DNA from: Anaerolinea thermolimosa
GTDB taxonomy: Bacteria; Chloroflexota; Anaerolineae; Anaerolineales; Anaerolineaceae
Direction: 5' to 3'
DNA length: 64,000 bases
NCBI RefSeq assembly: GCF_001050195.2
Contig: NZ_DF967965.1
Span: 1,156,597-1,220,596 of the forward strand
Position 1 is the first letter of the stretch. Each line of letters opens with the position of its first letter. The translations under genes and the position numbers were made by a program. Positions 36,215 to 44,310 of this stretch are shown piece by piece. The notes under the pieces are model-generated. The model was not told where the DNA came from, did not search any database, and saw only the letters and a program-made list of their open reading frames with translations.

Positions 36215-37676
36215 ATCCTTTGCTCTTTCCACCAAAACATGGTGGATGGTACCGGTGATGGGGATCGGTGTATGCGCGCTTTTTCTTAGCCTCAGTGCCT
36301 CGATGGCCGGGATTGGGTTCCCATTAGATGATGCCTGGATTCATCAGACTTATGCCCGTAATCTGGCTGTTATCGGGGAATGGGCTTTTATCCCGGGCCA
36401 GCCATCGGCGGGGTCTACTGCCCCTCTGTGGTCGTTTTTTCTGGCGGCAGGGTATTGGATCAACGCTGGCATGCCGTATGGGTTCACTTTCGTTCTCGGG
36501 TGGCTATGCCTGATGGTGATTGCCTGGGCGGGGCAGAATCTGGTCTGGGATTGGACAGGCAGGGGAACTGTTCCGTGGGTGGGTTTGTTTCTGGCAGGCG
36601 AATGGCATCTGGTCTGGGCCGCGCTCTCAGGGATGGAAACTTTAGCTCTTGGTTGTGTGGTCTTATTAAGCTTTTATTTTTTGAGCAAAGAAAATATCCG
36701 CTGGTTGATGATCGGGGTTCTGGTTGGGCTGGCACTCTGGATTCGGCCGGACGGCGTGACCCTTTTGGGGCCAGCTTTTTTGGTGCTTGGCCTGTCACCT
36801 CAAAAATTATGGACACGAATGCTTCGATTTTTCCAGTTTCTGGCCGGTTTCCTTATTCTGACACTACCTTATTTGTATTTCAACTGGCAGTTAAGTGGTT
36901 CAATCTGGCCGAATACTTTTTACGCGAAACAGGCGGAATATGCGGCGCTTCTGGAGCAGTCTATTTGGGTGAGGGTTGGTCAACAATTTTCATTGCCTTT
37001 GATTGGGGCGGGAGTCTTCTTTCTGGTCGGTTTCTGTTATTGCTGTATACAAGCCTTCAGGTACCGGAGATGGGCGCTGGCCGGGATGGGGTTGTGGTTT
37101 ACAGGAATGGCTTTATTGTATGCGCTTCGGTTGCCGGTTACTTATCAGCACGGGCGTTATCTAATGCCAGCCATGCCTGTGTTCTTTATTCTTGGTTGGA
37201 TGGGGAGTATAGACCTGATCCGAACAATTCCGTTAAGCCGGTGGCGTTTTATCCTTTTGCGCAGCTGGCAACTTGGGACAGGGTTAACCTGGGCAGGGTT
37301 TCTCGTCCTTGGCGCGAGAGCCTATGCTACTGATGTGGCGATCGTTCAGACAGAAATGGTGGCTACAGCGAAATGGATCGAGCAAAACACTCAACCTGGC
37401 GATCTCATCGCAGCACATGATATTGGTGCCATCGGTTACTTCAGTCACCGCCGATTAATCGATCTGGCCGGGTTGGTCTCACCGGAGATTATCCCTGTTT
37501 TACGCAATGAAGAAGCGCTGGCCAGGACGCTGGATCGAATGAATGTGGAATGGCTTGTGACTTTCCCGGGGTGGTATGTGGAATTAACGAAGGGAAAAGA
37601 AGTCGTTTTCACTACCGGTGGGATTTATGCGCCTGCCGCAGGTGGTGAAAATATGGCTGTTTATCGCTGGAAGTGA
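36198..37676 (+). CDS. Polytopic GT-C-like membrane protein, paralogue of the 26381 gene
   Basis: A 492-residue membrane protein with about ten membrane segments. The first loop has GFPLDDAWIHQTYARNLAV and SAGSTAPLWS, parallel to IDDAYITFRYARN and LGTTTPLYT in the gene at 26381. The C-terminal domain has GDLIAAHDIGAIGYF and LIDLAGLVSP, again matching that gene. The two are therefore duplicated members of one family within 10 kb. It ends 3 bases from the stop of the convergent gene at 37679. The enzymatic role is inferred from GT-C topology and the conserved acidic pair. Confidence 0.7.
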   Translation: MKFFRRSFALSTKTWWMVPVMGIGVCALFLSLSASMAGIGFPLDDAWIHQTYARNLAVIGEWAFIPGQPSAGSTAPLWSFFLAAGYWINAGMPYGFTFVLGWLCLMVIAWAGQNLVWDWTGRGTVPWVGLFLAGEWHLVWAALSGMETLALGCVVLLSFYFLSKENIRWLMIGVLVGLALWIRPDGVTLLGPAFLVLGLSPQKLWTRMLRFFQFLAGFLILTLPYLYFNWQLSGSIWPNTFYAKQAEYAALLEQSIWVRVGQQFSLPLIGAGVFFLVGFCYCCIQAFRYRRWALAGMGLWFTGMALLYALRLPVTYQHGRYLMPAMPVFFILGWMGSIDLIRTIPLSRWRFILLRSWQLGTGLTWAGFLVLGARAYATDVAIVQTEMVATAKWIEQNTQPGDLIAAHDIGAIGYFSHRRLIDLAGLVSPEIIPVLRNEEALARTLDRMNVEWLVTFPGWYVELTKGKEVVFTTGGIYAPAAGGENMAVYRWK

Positions 37677-37678
37677 GT

Positions 37679-39730
37679 TTAATGGGGTGGTTGTACCTGA
37701 TATAAAAGATAATACTGCCCTCCCACGTTTACCGGCGCAGGCAAAGAAGCCAGTAGCCGATCAAACGATTCCCAACCTGCTGAAGAGATGGCTCGGTCCT
37801 CGGCGCGCATGAAATCAGCTCCGCCTTGATATACCAGAAGGTGAGTGATACCTTCACTCTTCCATTTCTCCAAAATGGAGTTTGGATCAGATTGGGTGCG
37901 GTAGGCTTCGCGCCAGATGTCTATCCATGGGTCTGGAATGGCATGGAGGGGAGCGTACAGGCTACGCGCTTCCCAGAGCATAAGAATCTTTGAGGTTGGG
38001 GGTAATTGATCGATGGCTTTCATTGCGTAAATATAAGCCCCCAAATTTTCTTGCAGGTATTCTTCCTCAGTAATGATGCCAAGAAGATAGGGGACTACTC
38101 TCATACGGGCCCAATGAATGGCATCCTGGAAAATGGAAGTCATCAAAATGATTAAAGCCATTGCTGTTATGATAGGTTGAAGGGACACCTGGGGGATCTT
38201 CAGGGAGCACAAATTGGGCCAGGCCCAACTCGCGAGGGCCACCAGAGCTGGAAGTAATGCAAAGTACAGACGAGTCTGTTGCAGGTGAGGGTACCGTGCC
38301 CCTGCTAGAGCGATGGTACCCCATGCGATTACAAGTGAAGCTCCCAGAAACCGGGCTGTTGGGTTCTGACGGTACATGAAAACCCCCGGGATGGCAAAAA
38401 GGATCAACAACGGCCCCAGATCTGTTCCTGCCCCGGATGCACTATCGATCCCCGTCCAGGTGATGTAGAGAGGTAAAATGAGTTGTGGCAGGATGCTGTA
38501 ATCCCCAGGGGGGAGATTCGCCGCAGCCAGGCGTTCGGCTGGATAAGCGGGTGTCGGGAAAATATAGGGAAAAAGCGGGTTGCCGGTTGAAAAATAATTT
38601 TTTAAACCCCAGGGAAGAAAGGCCAGCAAAGCAAGGGCAACCCCAATTGTCCACTGGCGCAGGGAGAATTTGCGCAGGCCAGGGAGAAAAACCCCCAGCC
38701 CAAAGACGGCAATTCCAAGAATTCCGGCAGTATATTTAGTGCCCACTGCAAAGCCCACCAGGGTTCCTGCCCAGGAGATCCATGAGGGCTTCCCGGTCTC
38801 TTGCCAGAGAAAAAAAGCGTGGAATGCGGCCAGTCCAAACCATGCGGAGAAGAGATCGGTATAGGCCCATGCCATCATCCAGCGCGCAGTTGTACTGCTA
38901 AGAATCAAAATCACAGAGTACAACGCTACCTGCGATGAAAAGGGTGGCTTCCCGGTGACTTTGGGCAACCAGGTGAAAGCAAAACCTGCCATACCCGATA
39001 AGAAGAGCAGGCTGCACCACCAGGATAAAAGGGCGGCTGAAGATGGCGTTCCCAGGGTCATTGCCCAGGTATACAGCATTTCGACCAGCTGGGGATGCCC
39101 CCAGTAAGGGATATGAGGGGTAAAAACAAGCCTGCCGGCTTCCAGGTACAAGCGGGGTAAGGCGAGATGGTAGGTGAGAGCGTCATATTTTACAGGTGGG
39201 GCAGCGGCGATCCCAAGCTGGAAGATGATCAGGGTGATACTTCCAACAGCCAGCCACTTCTCCACTGGCCGCCACAGGCACCAGAGGGTTTTCCATTGCT
39301 TGAAACCCTGACACCACAGGTAAATCTCTTTTCGGAAAATGAAAAAAGACAATACGATTAAAGCAGAGGATAACCACCCATTCATGAGACCCAGTGCTCC
39401 GATTCCGAGCCAGACCAGCCCTGATACTCCTGCTCCAAGGGCAGCGAGCATGGATTGGAGAGCAAGATCGGGTGGCTGGTGGACTCTCATCAGCCATGTG
39501 CCTATCCCTGCGCAGGCTAGCACGATTGACCCGGAAAGGATGAAGTTTCTGGAAAAATCGAGCAGGGGTTTTAACTGATTGGATTGCAAGAGTGGGTGAA
39601 AAAAATAATAGCCGGTGAGGACAATGATAGCCCAAATAAGAAAGATCAATGGTATACGGGATGATTTCATAGAAGGGGTGTTATTCACGGTTTGAGCGAG
39701 TTGCGGATGTTGCCTGTAGAATGTACTCAT
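37679..39730 (-). CDS. Large polytopic GT-C-like membrane protein, 683 residues
   Basis: About thirteen membrane segments, longer than its neighbours. The family block PPVKYDALTYHLALPRLYLE (about 185-204) followed by YWGHPQLVEMLYTWAM is found in uncharacterised bacterial GT-C-like proteins of about 600-700 residues. The Asp in KYDALTYH is the candidate catalytic acid. A soluble C-terminal part contains PDPWIDIWREAYRTQSD and ILEKWKSEGITHLLVY. The start is uncertain: ATG 39730 lies inside a 14-bp palindrome containing a -10-like box, and a second ATG at 39670 is possible. Minus strand, opposite to the rest of the cluster. Confidence 0.65.
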   Translation of the reverse strand: MSTFYRQHPQLAQTVNNTPSMKSSRIPLIFLIWAIIVLTGYYFFHPLLQSNQLKPLLDFSRNFILSGSIVLACAGIGTWLMRVHQPPDLALQSMLAALGAGVSGLVWLGIGALGLMNGWLSSALIVLSFFIFRKEIYLWCQGFKQWKTLWCLWRPVEKWLAVGSITLIIFQLGIAAAPPVKYDALTYHLALPRLYLEAGRLVFTPHIPYWGHPQLVEMLYTWAMTLGTPSSAALLSWWCSLLFLSGMAGFAFTWLPKVTGKPPFSSQVALYSVILILSSTTARWMMAWAYTDLFSAWFGLAAFHAFFLWQETGKPSWISWAGTLVGFAVGTKYTAGILGIAVFGLGVFLPGLRKFSLRQWTIGVALALLAFLPWGLKNYFSTGNPLFPYIFPTPAYPAERLAAANLPPGDYSILPQLILPLYITWTGIDSASGAGTDLGPLLILFAIPGVFMYRQNPTARFLGASLVIAWGTIALAGARYPHLQQTRLYFALLPALVALASWAWPNLCSLKIPQVSLQPIITAMALIILMTSIFQDAIHWARMRVVPYLLGIITEEEYLQENLGAYIYAMKAIDQLPPTSKILMLWEARSLYAPLHAIPDPWIDIWREAYRTQSDPNSILEKWKSEGITHLLVYQGGADFMRAEDRAISSAGWESFDRLLASLPAPVNVGGQYYLLYQVQPPH

Positions 39731-39741
39731 AGTATACTATG
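39710..39741 (+). promoter_or_regulatory. Promoter of the DegS-like kinase gene, with palindromic -10
   Basis: TTGCCT (39710-39715) and TATACT (39733-39738) are 17 bases apart, which fits a sigma70-type promoter for the kinase at 39800. The -10 lies in a perfect 14-bp palindrome CATAGTATACTATG (39728-39741) that also covers the start codon of the divergent membrane protein gene. Confidence 0.55.
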
Positions 39742-39799
39742 CTGGTTCGAAATCAAAAAACGTCCCATTTCCCTCTGGTATTAGTGCAGGAGAAGAAGC

Positions 39800-40873
39800 A
39801 TGACTCTCCAGGTGCCGGTAACGCCCGAAGAAGAATCGCAGACCTCTTTCGTGGATGAGATCGAAGAGGAATACGAGAGGGTACGCCAGACTTTAAAAGA
39901 AGTCTCTCTGATGCTGGAACAGAGCCAATCAGAGATGGCAAAATTAACCCAAAGGAATGCGACCATTACCTCTCATTTACAACAGGTTCAGGCGCAATTT
40001 GATACCATGCCTCGCATGGATATAAAAATTGCCTACAACTCGGCGCTTGAAGCACAACAGCGCTTACTGGTGATGCGCGGGCAGCTCGAGAAGCTTCAGA
40101 ATGACGAAGAATCGTTGCGCAGATATTTAAACCTTTTGGAAAAGGTTCGGAACTATCTGGCACAGGACAGCCGGGCGCACGGGAATTCACGGGTTGCGAT
40201 CAGCAATCGACCTGCCTCCCTGGAGATGGTGATTAATGCCCAGGAGGCTGAACGGCAACGGTTATCGCGGCAAATGCACGATGGGCCGGCCCAGGCGCTT
40301 TCTAATTTTATTGTTCAAACAGAGATTGTTGCTCGCTTGCTGGACGTTGACCAGGAACGGGCGAAGGAAGAAATGGCCAACTTAAAGAATGCGGCCATGA
40401 GCACTTTTAAAGAAGTGCGCACCTTTATTTTTGAGCTCAGGCCGATGATGCTGGATGATCTTGGGCTCTTTCCCACCATCAAGCGTTATGTTGAGAGTTT
40501 TAAAGAGCAGACTGGCTGTGATATCCATTTAACCATTAAGGGGAGTGAAAGACGTCTGCAATCATTCCTGGAGGTTATGATCTTCCGGGCACTTCAGGAG
40601 TTGATTGGCAACGCTTACCGGCATAATCAAGACATTCCAGGTAAATTGCAAATAACAGCCGGGATTCATCTGGACGATGTGGTGATTAAGGTAAGTGTTG
40701 CGGACAATGGTAAGGGGTTCGATCCGGATATTATGGATAAGACCGGACATCTGGGATTAAATTTGATTCGGGAACGCGTTGAACTGCTCGGTGGGCACAT
40801 GGAAATCGACTCGGGAACGGGTCGGGGGACACGAGTGACATTCCAGGTGCCTGTCCTGGAAGCAGAGAGCTAA
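39800..40873 (+). CDS. DegS-like cytoplasmic sensor histidine kinase
   Basis: A 357-residue histidine kinase of the HisKA_3 (NarL/DegS) class. Residues 15-125 form a long coiled coil without membrane segments, so the protein is cytoplasmic and probably senses an internal signal, as DegS does. The phospho-acceptor is H160 in RQMHDGPAQAL. The ATPase domain has ELIGNAYRHN, DNGKGFD and GHLGLNLIRERVELLGG. No response regulator is adjacent, so its partner is encoded elsewhere. GGAG lies before the ATG. It is 29 bases upstream of the phosphofructokinase gene on the same strand, which could allow cotranscription. Confidence 0.88.
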   Translation: MTLQVPVTPEEESQTSFVDEIEEEYERVRQTLKEVSLMLEQSQSEMAKLTQRNATITSHLQQVQAQFDTMPRMDIKIAYNSALEAQQRLLVMRGQLEKLQNDEESLRRYLNLLEKVRNYLAQDSRAHGNSRVAISNRPASLEMVINAQEAERQRLSRQMHDGPAQALSNFIVQTEIVARLLDVDQERAKEEMANLKNAAMSTFKEVRTFIFELRPMMLDDLGLFPTIKRYVESFKEQTGCDIHLTIKGSERRLQSFLEVMIFRALQELIGNAYRHNQDIPGKLQITAGIHLDDVVIKVSVADNGKGFDPDIMDKTGHLGLNLIRERVELLGGHMEIDSGTGRGTRVTFQVPVLEAES

Positions 40874-40902
40874 CATCTTAACAACATTACCAGGAGGAAT
40901 GT

Positions 40903-42075
40903 ATGGCAAAAACGATTGGTGTCTTAACCGGGGGTGGAGATGTGCCGGGATTGAATCCGGCGATTAAAGCTCTGGCACTCGGGGCGATGGAAATGGGATA
41001 CCGGGTGCTCGGGATTCGACGCGGATGGGCTGGACTGCTTCACTACAACCTGGATGAGCCTTCTACTCATGATTACTATATCCGTGAATTAACCCCGGAG
41101 AGTGTTCGTACCATTGATCGAACTGGTGGAACCTTTTTGCATACCTCGCGAACGAATCCTCAAAAGGTAAGCAAGAGCGCCACCCCTGATTTCCTGAAGA
41201 ATTCTAAATGGGGAAAACCCGTTCCGGATAGCGAGGGAGTCACTGATTATACCGACTATGTTTTGAAGGTAATCGAACATTTAGGGATTGATGTGTTGAC
41301 TCCTATCGGTGGAGATGACACCTTAAGTTTTGCGGTAAGGTTACATCGAGAAGGGATGCCGGTTGTGGCGCTTCCCAAGACGATGGATAACGATGTATTT
41401 GGGACAGATTACTGCATTGGTTTTTCAACCGCTGTCACCCGCTCTGTAGAATTTATCACCAATATGCGCACTTCCGTCGGTTCCCACGAGCGCATCGGGA
41501 TTGTGGAGCTGTTTGGGCGGAACTCCGGTGAAACCAGCCTGATCAGTGCCTATCTCTCTTATGTGGATCGCGCAATCATCTCTGAGGTGCCGTTTAATAT
41601 TGAAAAATTGGCGAATTTCCTGCTGGAAGATAAGCGGAACAATCCCTCTAATTATGCCATTATGACCATCTCAGAAGGCGCGATTATGGAAGGAGGCGAG
41701 GTTATTGAGTCAGGTGAGGCCGATGCCTACGGTCACCGTAAGCTGGGCGGCGTTGGTGAGATAACAGCCCAGGCGATTAAACAACTCACCGGGCAGAATA
41801 TTATGTACCAGCAGCTGGGTTATCTCATGCGCTCCGGGGCTCCGGACTCACTTGATCGCATGGTAGCCATGTCTTTTGGCAATCTTGCGGTTCAGCTGAT
41901 TCGCCGCAATGACACCGGAAAGATGGTCGCCTTGCATGGCGGAAAGTACACAACAGTTCCTGTGGAAATGGTACTGGCTGGTAAGAAGCGGGTTGATGTG
42001 GCCAGTTACTATGATATTGATCAATATAAGCCGCGCGTTAAGGACTTCATGGGTGTGCCCATGTTCCTGAGTTAA
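40903..42075 (+). CDS. 6-phosphofructokinase, pyrophosphate-type signature
   Basis: A 390-residue phosphofructokinase that makes fructose 1,6-bisphosphate from fructose 6-phosphate. The phosphoryl-donor signature is GGDDT (D139), and the following ALPKTMDND has K159. In E. coli numbering these are Asp104 and Lys124, typical of PPi-dependent enzymes; ATP-dependent ones have Gly at both. The start [14 protein letters not shown] is normal for the family. The enzyme is therefore predicted to use PPi, giving a reversible step that serves glycolysis and gluconeogenesis. GGAGG is 7 bases before the ATG. It is followed by the aldolase gene, whose product uses its product. Confidence 0.88.
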   Translation: MAKTIGVLTGGGDVPGLNPAIKALALGAMEMGYRVLGIRRGWAGLLHYNLDEPSTHDYYIRELTPESVRTIDRTGGTFLHTSRTNPQKVSKSATPDFLKNSKWGKPVPDSEGVTDYTDYVLKVIEHLGIDVLTPIGGDDTLSFAVRLHREGMPVVALPKTMDNDVFGTDYCIGFSTAVTRSVEFITNMRTSVGSHERIGIVELFGRNSGETSLISAYLSYVDRAIISEVPFNIEKLANFLLEDKRNNPSNYAIMTISEGAIMEGGEVIESGEADAYGHRKLGGVGEITAQAIKQLTGQNIMYQQLGYLMRSGAPDSLDRMVAMSFGNLAVQLIRRNDTGKMVALHGGKYTTVPVEMVLAGKKRVDVASYYDIDQYKPRVKDFMGVPMFLS

Positions 42076-42113
42076 TCAAAGCGGGCTAACCAATATTCGA
42101 GGAGTATAAAGCG

Positions 42114-43064
42114 ATGATCGTCACGACGAAAAAATTGTTTGAAGCGGCGTATGGCAAATACGCCATTGGCGCGTACAACATTAACAATCTGGAGCAGACC
42201 ATGGGCCTGTTCCGGGGAAATCTGGACAGCCAGGCGCCGTTTATCATCCAAATCAGCAAAGGCGCACGCAAGTATTCTGATAAACGGATGCTGGAAGCAT
42301 TGATTCGGGCTGCGGATGAAATTTTCCCTGAAGCCATCTTTGCTGTTCACCTGGATCACGGGGATGAAGAAACCTGCATGGATTGCATCAAGAGCGGTTT
42401 TTATAGTTCTGTGATGATCGATGCCAGCCATGAGGATTTTGAAACCAATGTGGCTATCACCCGCCGGGTGGTCGAAGCAGCCCATGAACGGGGAATTGTG
42501 GTTGAGGCCGAACTGGGTCAGCTGGGCGGCGTTGAAGAACATGTCAAGGTAGATGAAGCCAATGCCAAGCTAACGGATCCAGATAAAGCTAAGGAATTTG
42601 TGGAACGCACCGGTTGTGACTCTCTGGCTGTGGCGATTGGCACCAGCCACGGGGCTTACAAATTCTCTGGTTCTCAGGCGTTACGCCTGGATGTGCTGGC
42701 TGAGATCCAAAAACGGTTACCGGGCTTCCCGCTGGTGATGCATGGGTCTAGCTCGGTTCCCCAGGAAGAGGTCGAACGAATCAATAAGGCCGGTGGAAAC
42801 CTGAAGGGCGCCAAGGGTGTGGACGAAAATGCCTTCCGGCGGGCGGCTGAACTGGGTGTGACCAAGGTGAATATTGATACAGATGGACGGCTTGTCTGGA
42901 CACGGGTGCATCGTGAATATTTCATGCAACATCCTGAAGAAATCGATCTTCGCCCCATCGGTAAAATTTTTATGGCGGAATATGCAAAATTCATCGCCCA
43001 TAAGAATGAGAAACTTGGAAGTGCGGGGCGCCTGCCAGAAGTCCGTGCGTTACTCTCGGCCTGA
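42114..43064 (+). CDS. Class II fructose-bisphosphate aldolase family protein
   Basis: A 316-residue zinc-dependent aldolase. Features are D81-H82 in VHLDHGD (catalytic Asp and zinc His), EAELGQLGG with a metal-binding Glu near 136, AIGTSHGAYK and VMHGSSSVP supplying further zinc His residues, and NIDTDGR for phosphate binding. It cleaves fructose 1,6-bisphosphate to triose phosphates or acts in reverse. Length is typical of the FbaA/GatY/KbaY group, so tagatose bisphosphate is an alternative substrate. The preceding phosphofructokinase gene favours fructose bisphosphate. GAGGAG precedes the ATG. The operon ends in a GC-rich terminator. Confidence 0.9.
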   Translation: MIVTTKKLFEAAYGKYAIGAYNINNLEQTMGLFRGNLDSQAPFIIQISKGARKYSDKRMLEALIRAADEIFPEAIFAVHLDHGDEETCMDCIKSGFYSSVMIDASHEDFETNVAITRRVVEAAHERGIVVEAELGQLGGVEEHVKVDEANAKLTDPDKAKEFVERTGCDSLAVAIGTSHGAYKFSGSQALRLDVLAEIQKRLPGFPLVMHGSSSVPQEEVERINKAGGNLKGAKGVDENAFRRAAELGVTKVNIDTDGRLVWTRVHREYFMQHPEEIDLRPIGKIFMAEYAKFIAHKNEKLGSAGRLPEVRALLSA

Positions 43065-43119
43065 AGCCGGTGCGGGTAGCCCCCGTGTTACTCACCTTTG
43101 AAAGGTAAGCTAAACCTGC

Positions 43120-43147
43120 CCCCGCCTGTAAGGGCGGGGTTTTCTTT
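43120..43147 (+). terminator. Terminator after the aldolase gene
   Basis: CCCCGCC (43120-43126) pairs with GGCGGGG (43133-43139) around 6 bases, followed by TTTTCTTT. It ends the kinase-phosphofructokinase-aldolase unit. Confidence 0.85.
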
Positions 43148-43227
43148 CATCAGGAAGACAGGTTCTGGGTGGGGGCAGGAGAAGATTTGGCCAGAGGATA
43201 AGGATATGCCATCTTTTGGAGGGAGTC

Positions 43228-43734
43228 GTGGGTAAAGAGGAACAGGGAATCGATCCAAGAAAGACGCGGTATGCAGTGATCCCCCGAACGTTAAGTTTCC
43301 TTTTTCGGGGTAGTGAGGTCTTGTTGATTCAAGGAAATCCCCAAAAGAAGCTCTGGGCGGGTTTGTACAATGCTATTGGAGGCCATATTGAGCGGGGAGA
43401 AGACGTCACCTCAGGTGCACTGAGGGAGATTCGCGAAGAAACTGGTTTGGAAGTAACCCGTTTTCGGCTTGTGGGCACGGTTCTGGTGGATGTGGAGATA
43501 GATTTAGGGGTATGTTTGTTTGTGTTTCGAGGTGAAGTAAAACCCGGGGACTTGATTCCTTCCCGGGAGGGACAGCCTGCATGGATTGCGATTGAGCAAG
43601 TTTCAGAGCTACCCGTGGTGCCTGACTTGCCTTTGCTGCTCAGGCGTGTCTGGTTGATGGGCGACGGAGCCCCCCCTTTCTCGGCGCGTTCTTTTTATAA
43701 CCGGGAAGGGAAACTGGAAATGATTTTTTCCTGA
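43228..43734 (+). CDS. Nudix hydrolase
   Basis: A 168-residue pyrophosphohydrolase. The Nudix box is intact: GGHIERGEDV, then ALREIREETGLEV (G-x5-E-x7-REUxEExGU). Nudix enzymes hydrolyse nucleoside diphosphates linked to another moiety; the target cannot be read from the sequence. The start GTG 43228 is set by GGAGGGAG 5 bases upstream. The N-terminal segment (TRYAVIPRTLSFLFRGSEVLLIQ) resembles MutT-like members. It converges on rsmD with no gap. Confidence 0.85.
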   Translation: MGKEEQGIDPRKTRYAVIPRTLSFLFRGSEVLLIQGNPQKKLWAGLYNAIGGHIERGEDVTSGALREIREETGLEVTRFRLVGTVLVDVEIDLGVCLFVFRGEVKPGDLIPSREGQPAWIAIEQVSELPVVPDLPLLLRRVWLMGDGAPPFSARSFYNREGKLEMIFS

Positions 43735-44304
43735 TCAATCAGAACTGGCTTTGAGGGTATAAAAAATGAGCAGGGTATTCCCGTATTTTCGTTGATCAAA
43801 TTCCTCCAGATGTTCGAGAGGGATTGCGTGGTATTCAACGGGATCGATTTGGATGATGACCCAGCCATCGGGTGCGAGCCAGCCGATGTTCTGATCGAGA
43901 GTAGAAAGCGCTTGATCCCACAGCCCTTTATACTGGGGTGGGGCGATATAAATGTAGTCGAACTGACGATCGGGGGTCTGCTTTAAGTAGTGTAAGGCAT
44001 TGGCAAGGAGGACTTGCCCGTACTCTTTTAATCGGGTGTGTTCCAGATTATAGCGTATGGTATCGACAGCTGCGCGGTGTAAATCGATGAACCGAGAGAA
44101 TGCGGCGCCACGGCTGAGTGCTTCAATCCCAACACTGCCAGTGCCTCCAAATAAATCCAGGAAGCTTGCGTTTATAATATCGTTTCCAATAATGTTAAAA
44201 AGAGCCTCTTTGACAACATCGGTGATGGGACGGGTAATATCCCCGGGAACCATACGCAGACGCATGCCCCGGGCTTTACCGCTGATAATGCGTGGGTTAG
44301 CCAT
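43735..44304 (-). CDS. rsmD: RsmD-family RNA (guanine-N2) methyltransferase
   Basis: A 189-residue methyltransferase like RsmD, which methylates G966 of 16S rRNA. N-terminal RIISGKARGMRLRMVPG and TRPITDVVKEALFNII are family hallmarks, and SFLDLFGGTGSVGIEALSRGA is the S-adenosylmethionine site. The usual catalytic tetrad DPPY reads APPQY here (IYIAPPQYKGLW), a notable change. The frame is continuous and the surrounding motif is otherwise good, so it is not an obvious error. Activity or target may therefore differ. It lies 6 bases from the URO-D-family gene, in the same direction. Confidence 0.82.
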   Translation of the reverse strand: MANPRIISGKARGMRLRMVPGDITRPITDVVKEALFNIIGNDIINASFLDLFGGTGSVGIEALSRGAAFSRFIDLHRAAVDTIRYNLEHTRLKEYGQVLLANALHYLKQTPDRQFDYIYIAPPQYKGLWDQALSTLDQNIGWLAPDGWVIIQIDPVEYHAIPLEHLEEFDQRKYGNTLLIFYTLKASSD

Positions 44305-44310
44305 AATTCT

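Noticed and set aside
36380-37333. A 317-codon alternate frame inside the membrane protein gene at 36198
   Set aside because: It lies out of frame in a protein with clear membrane segments and a paralogue. No independent motif or ribosome site supports it.
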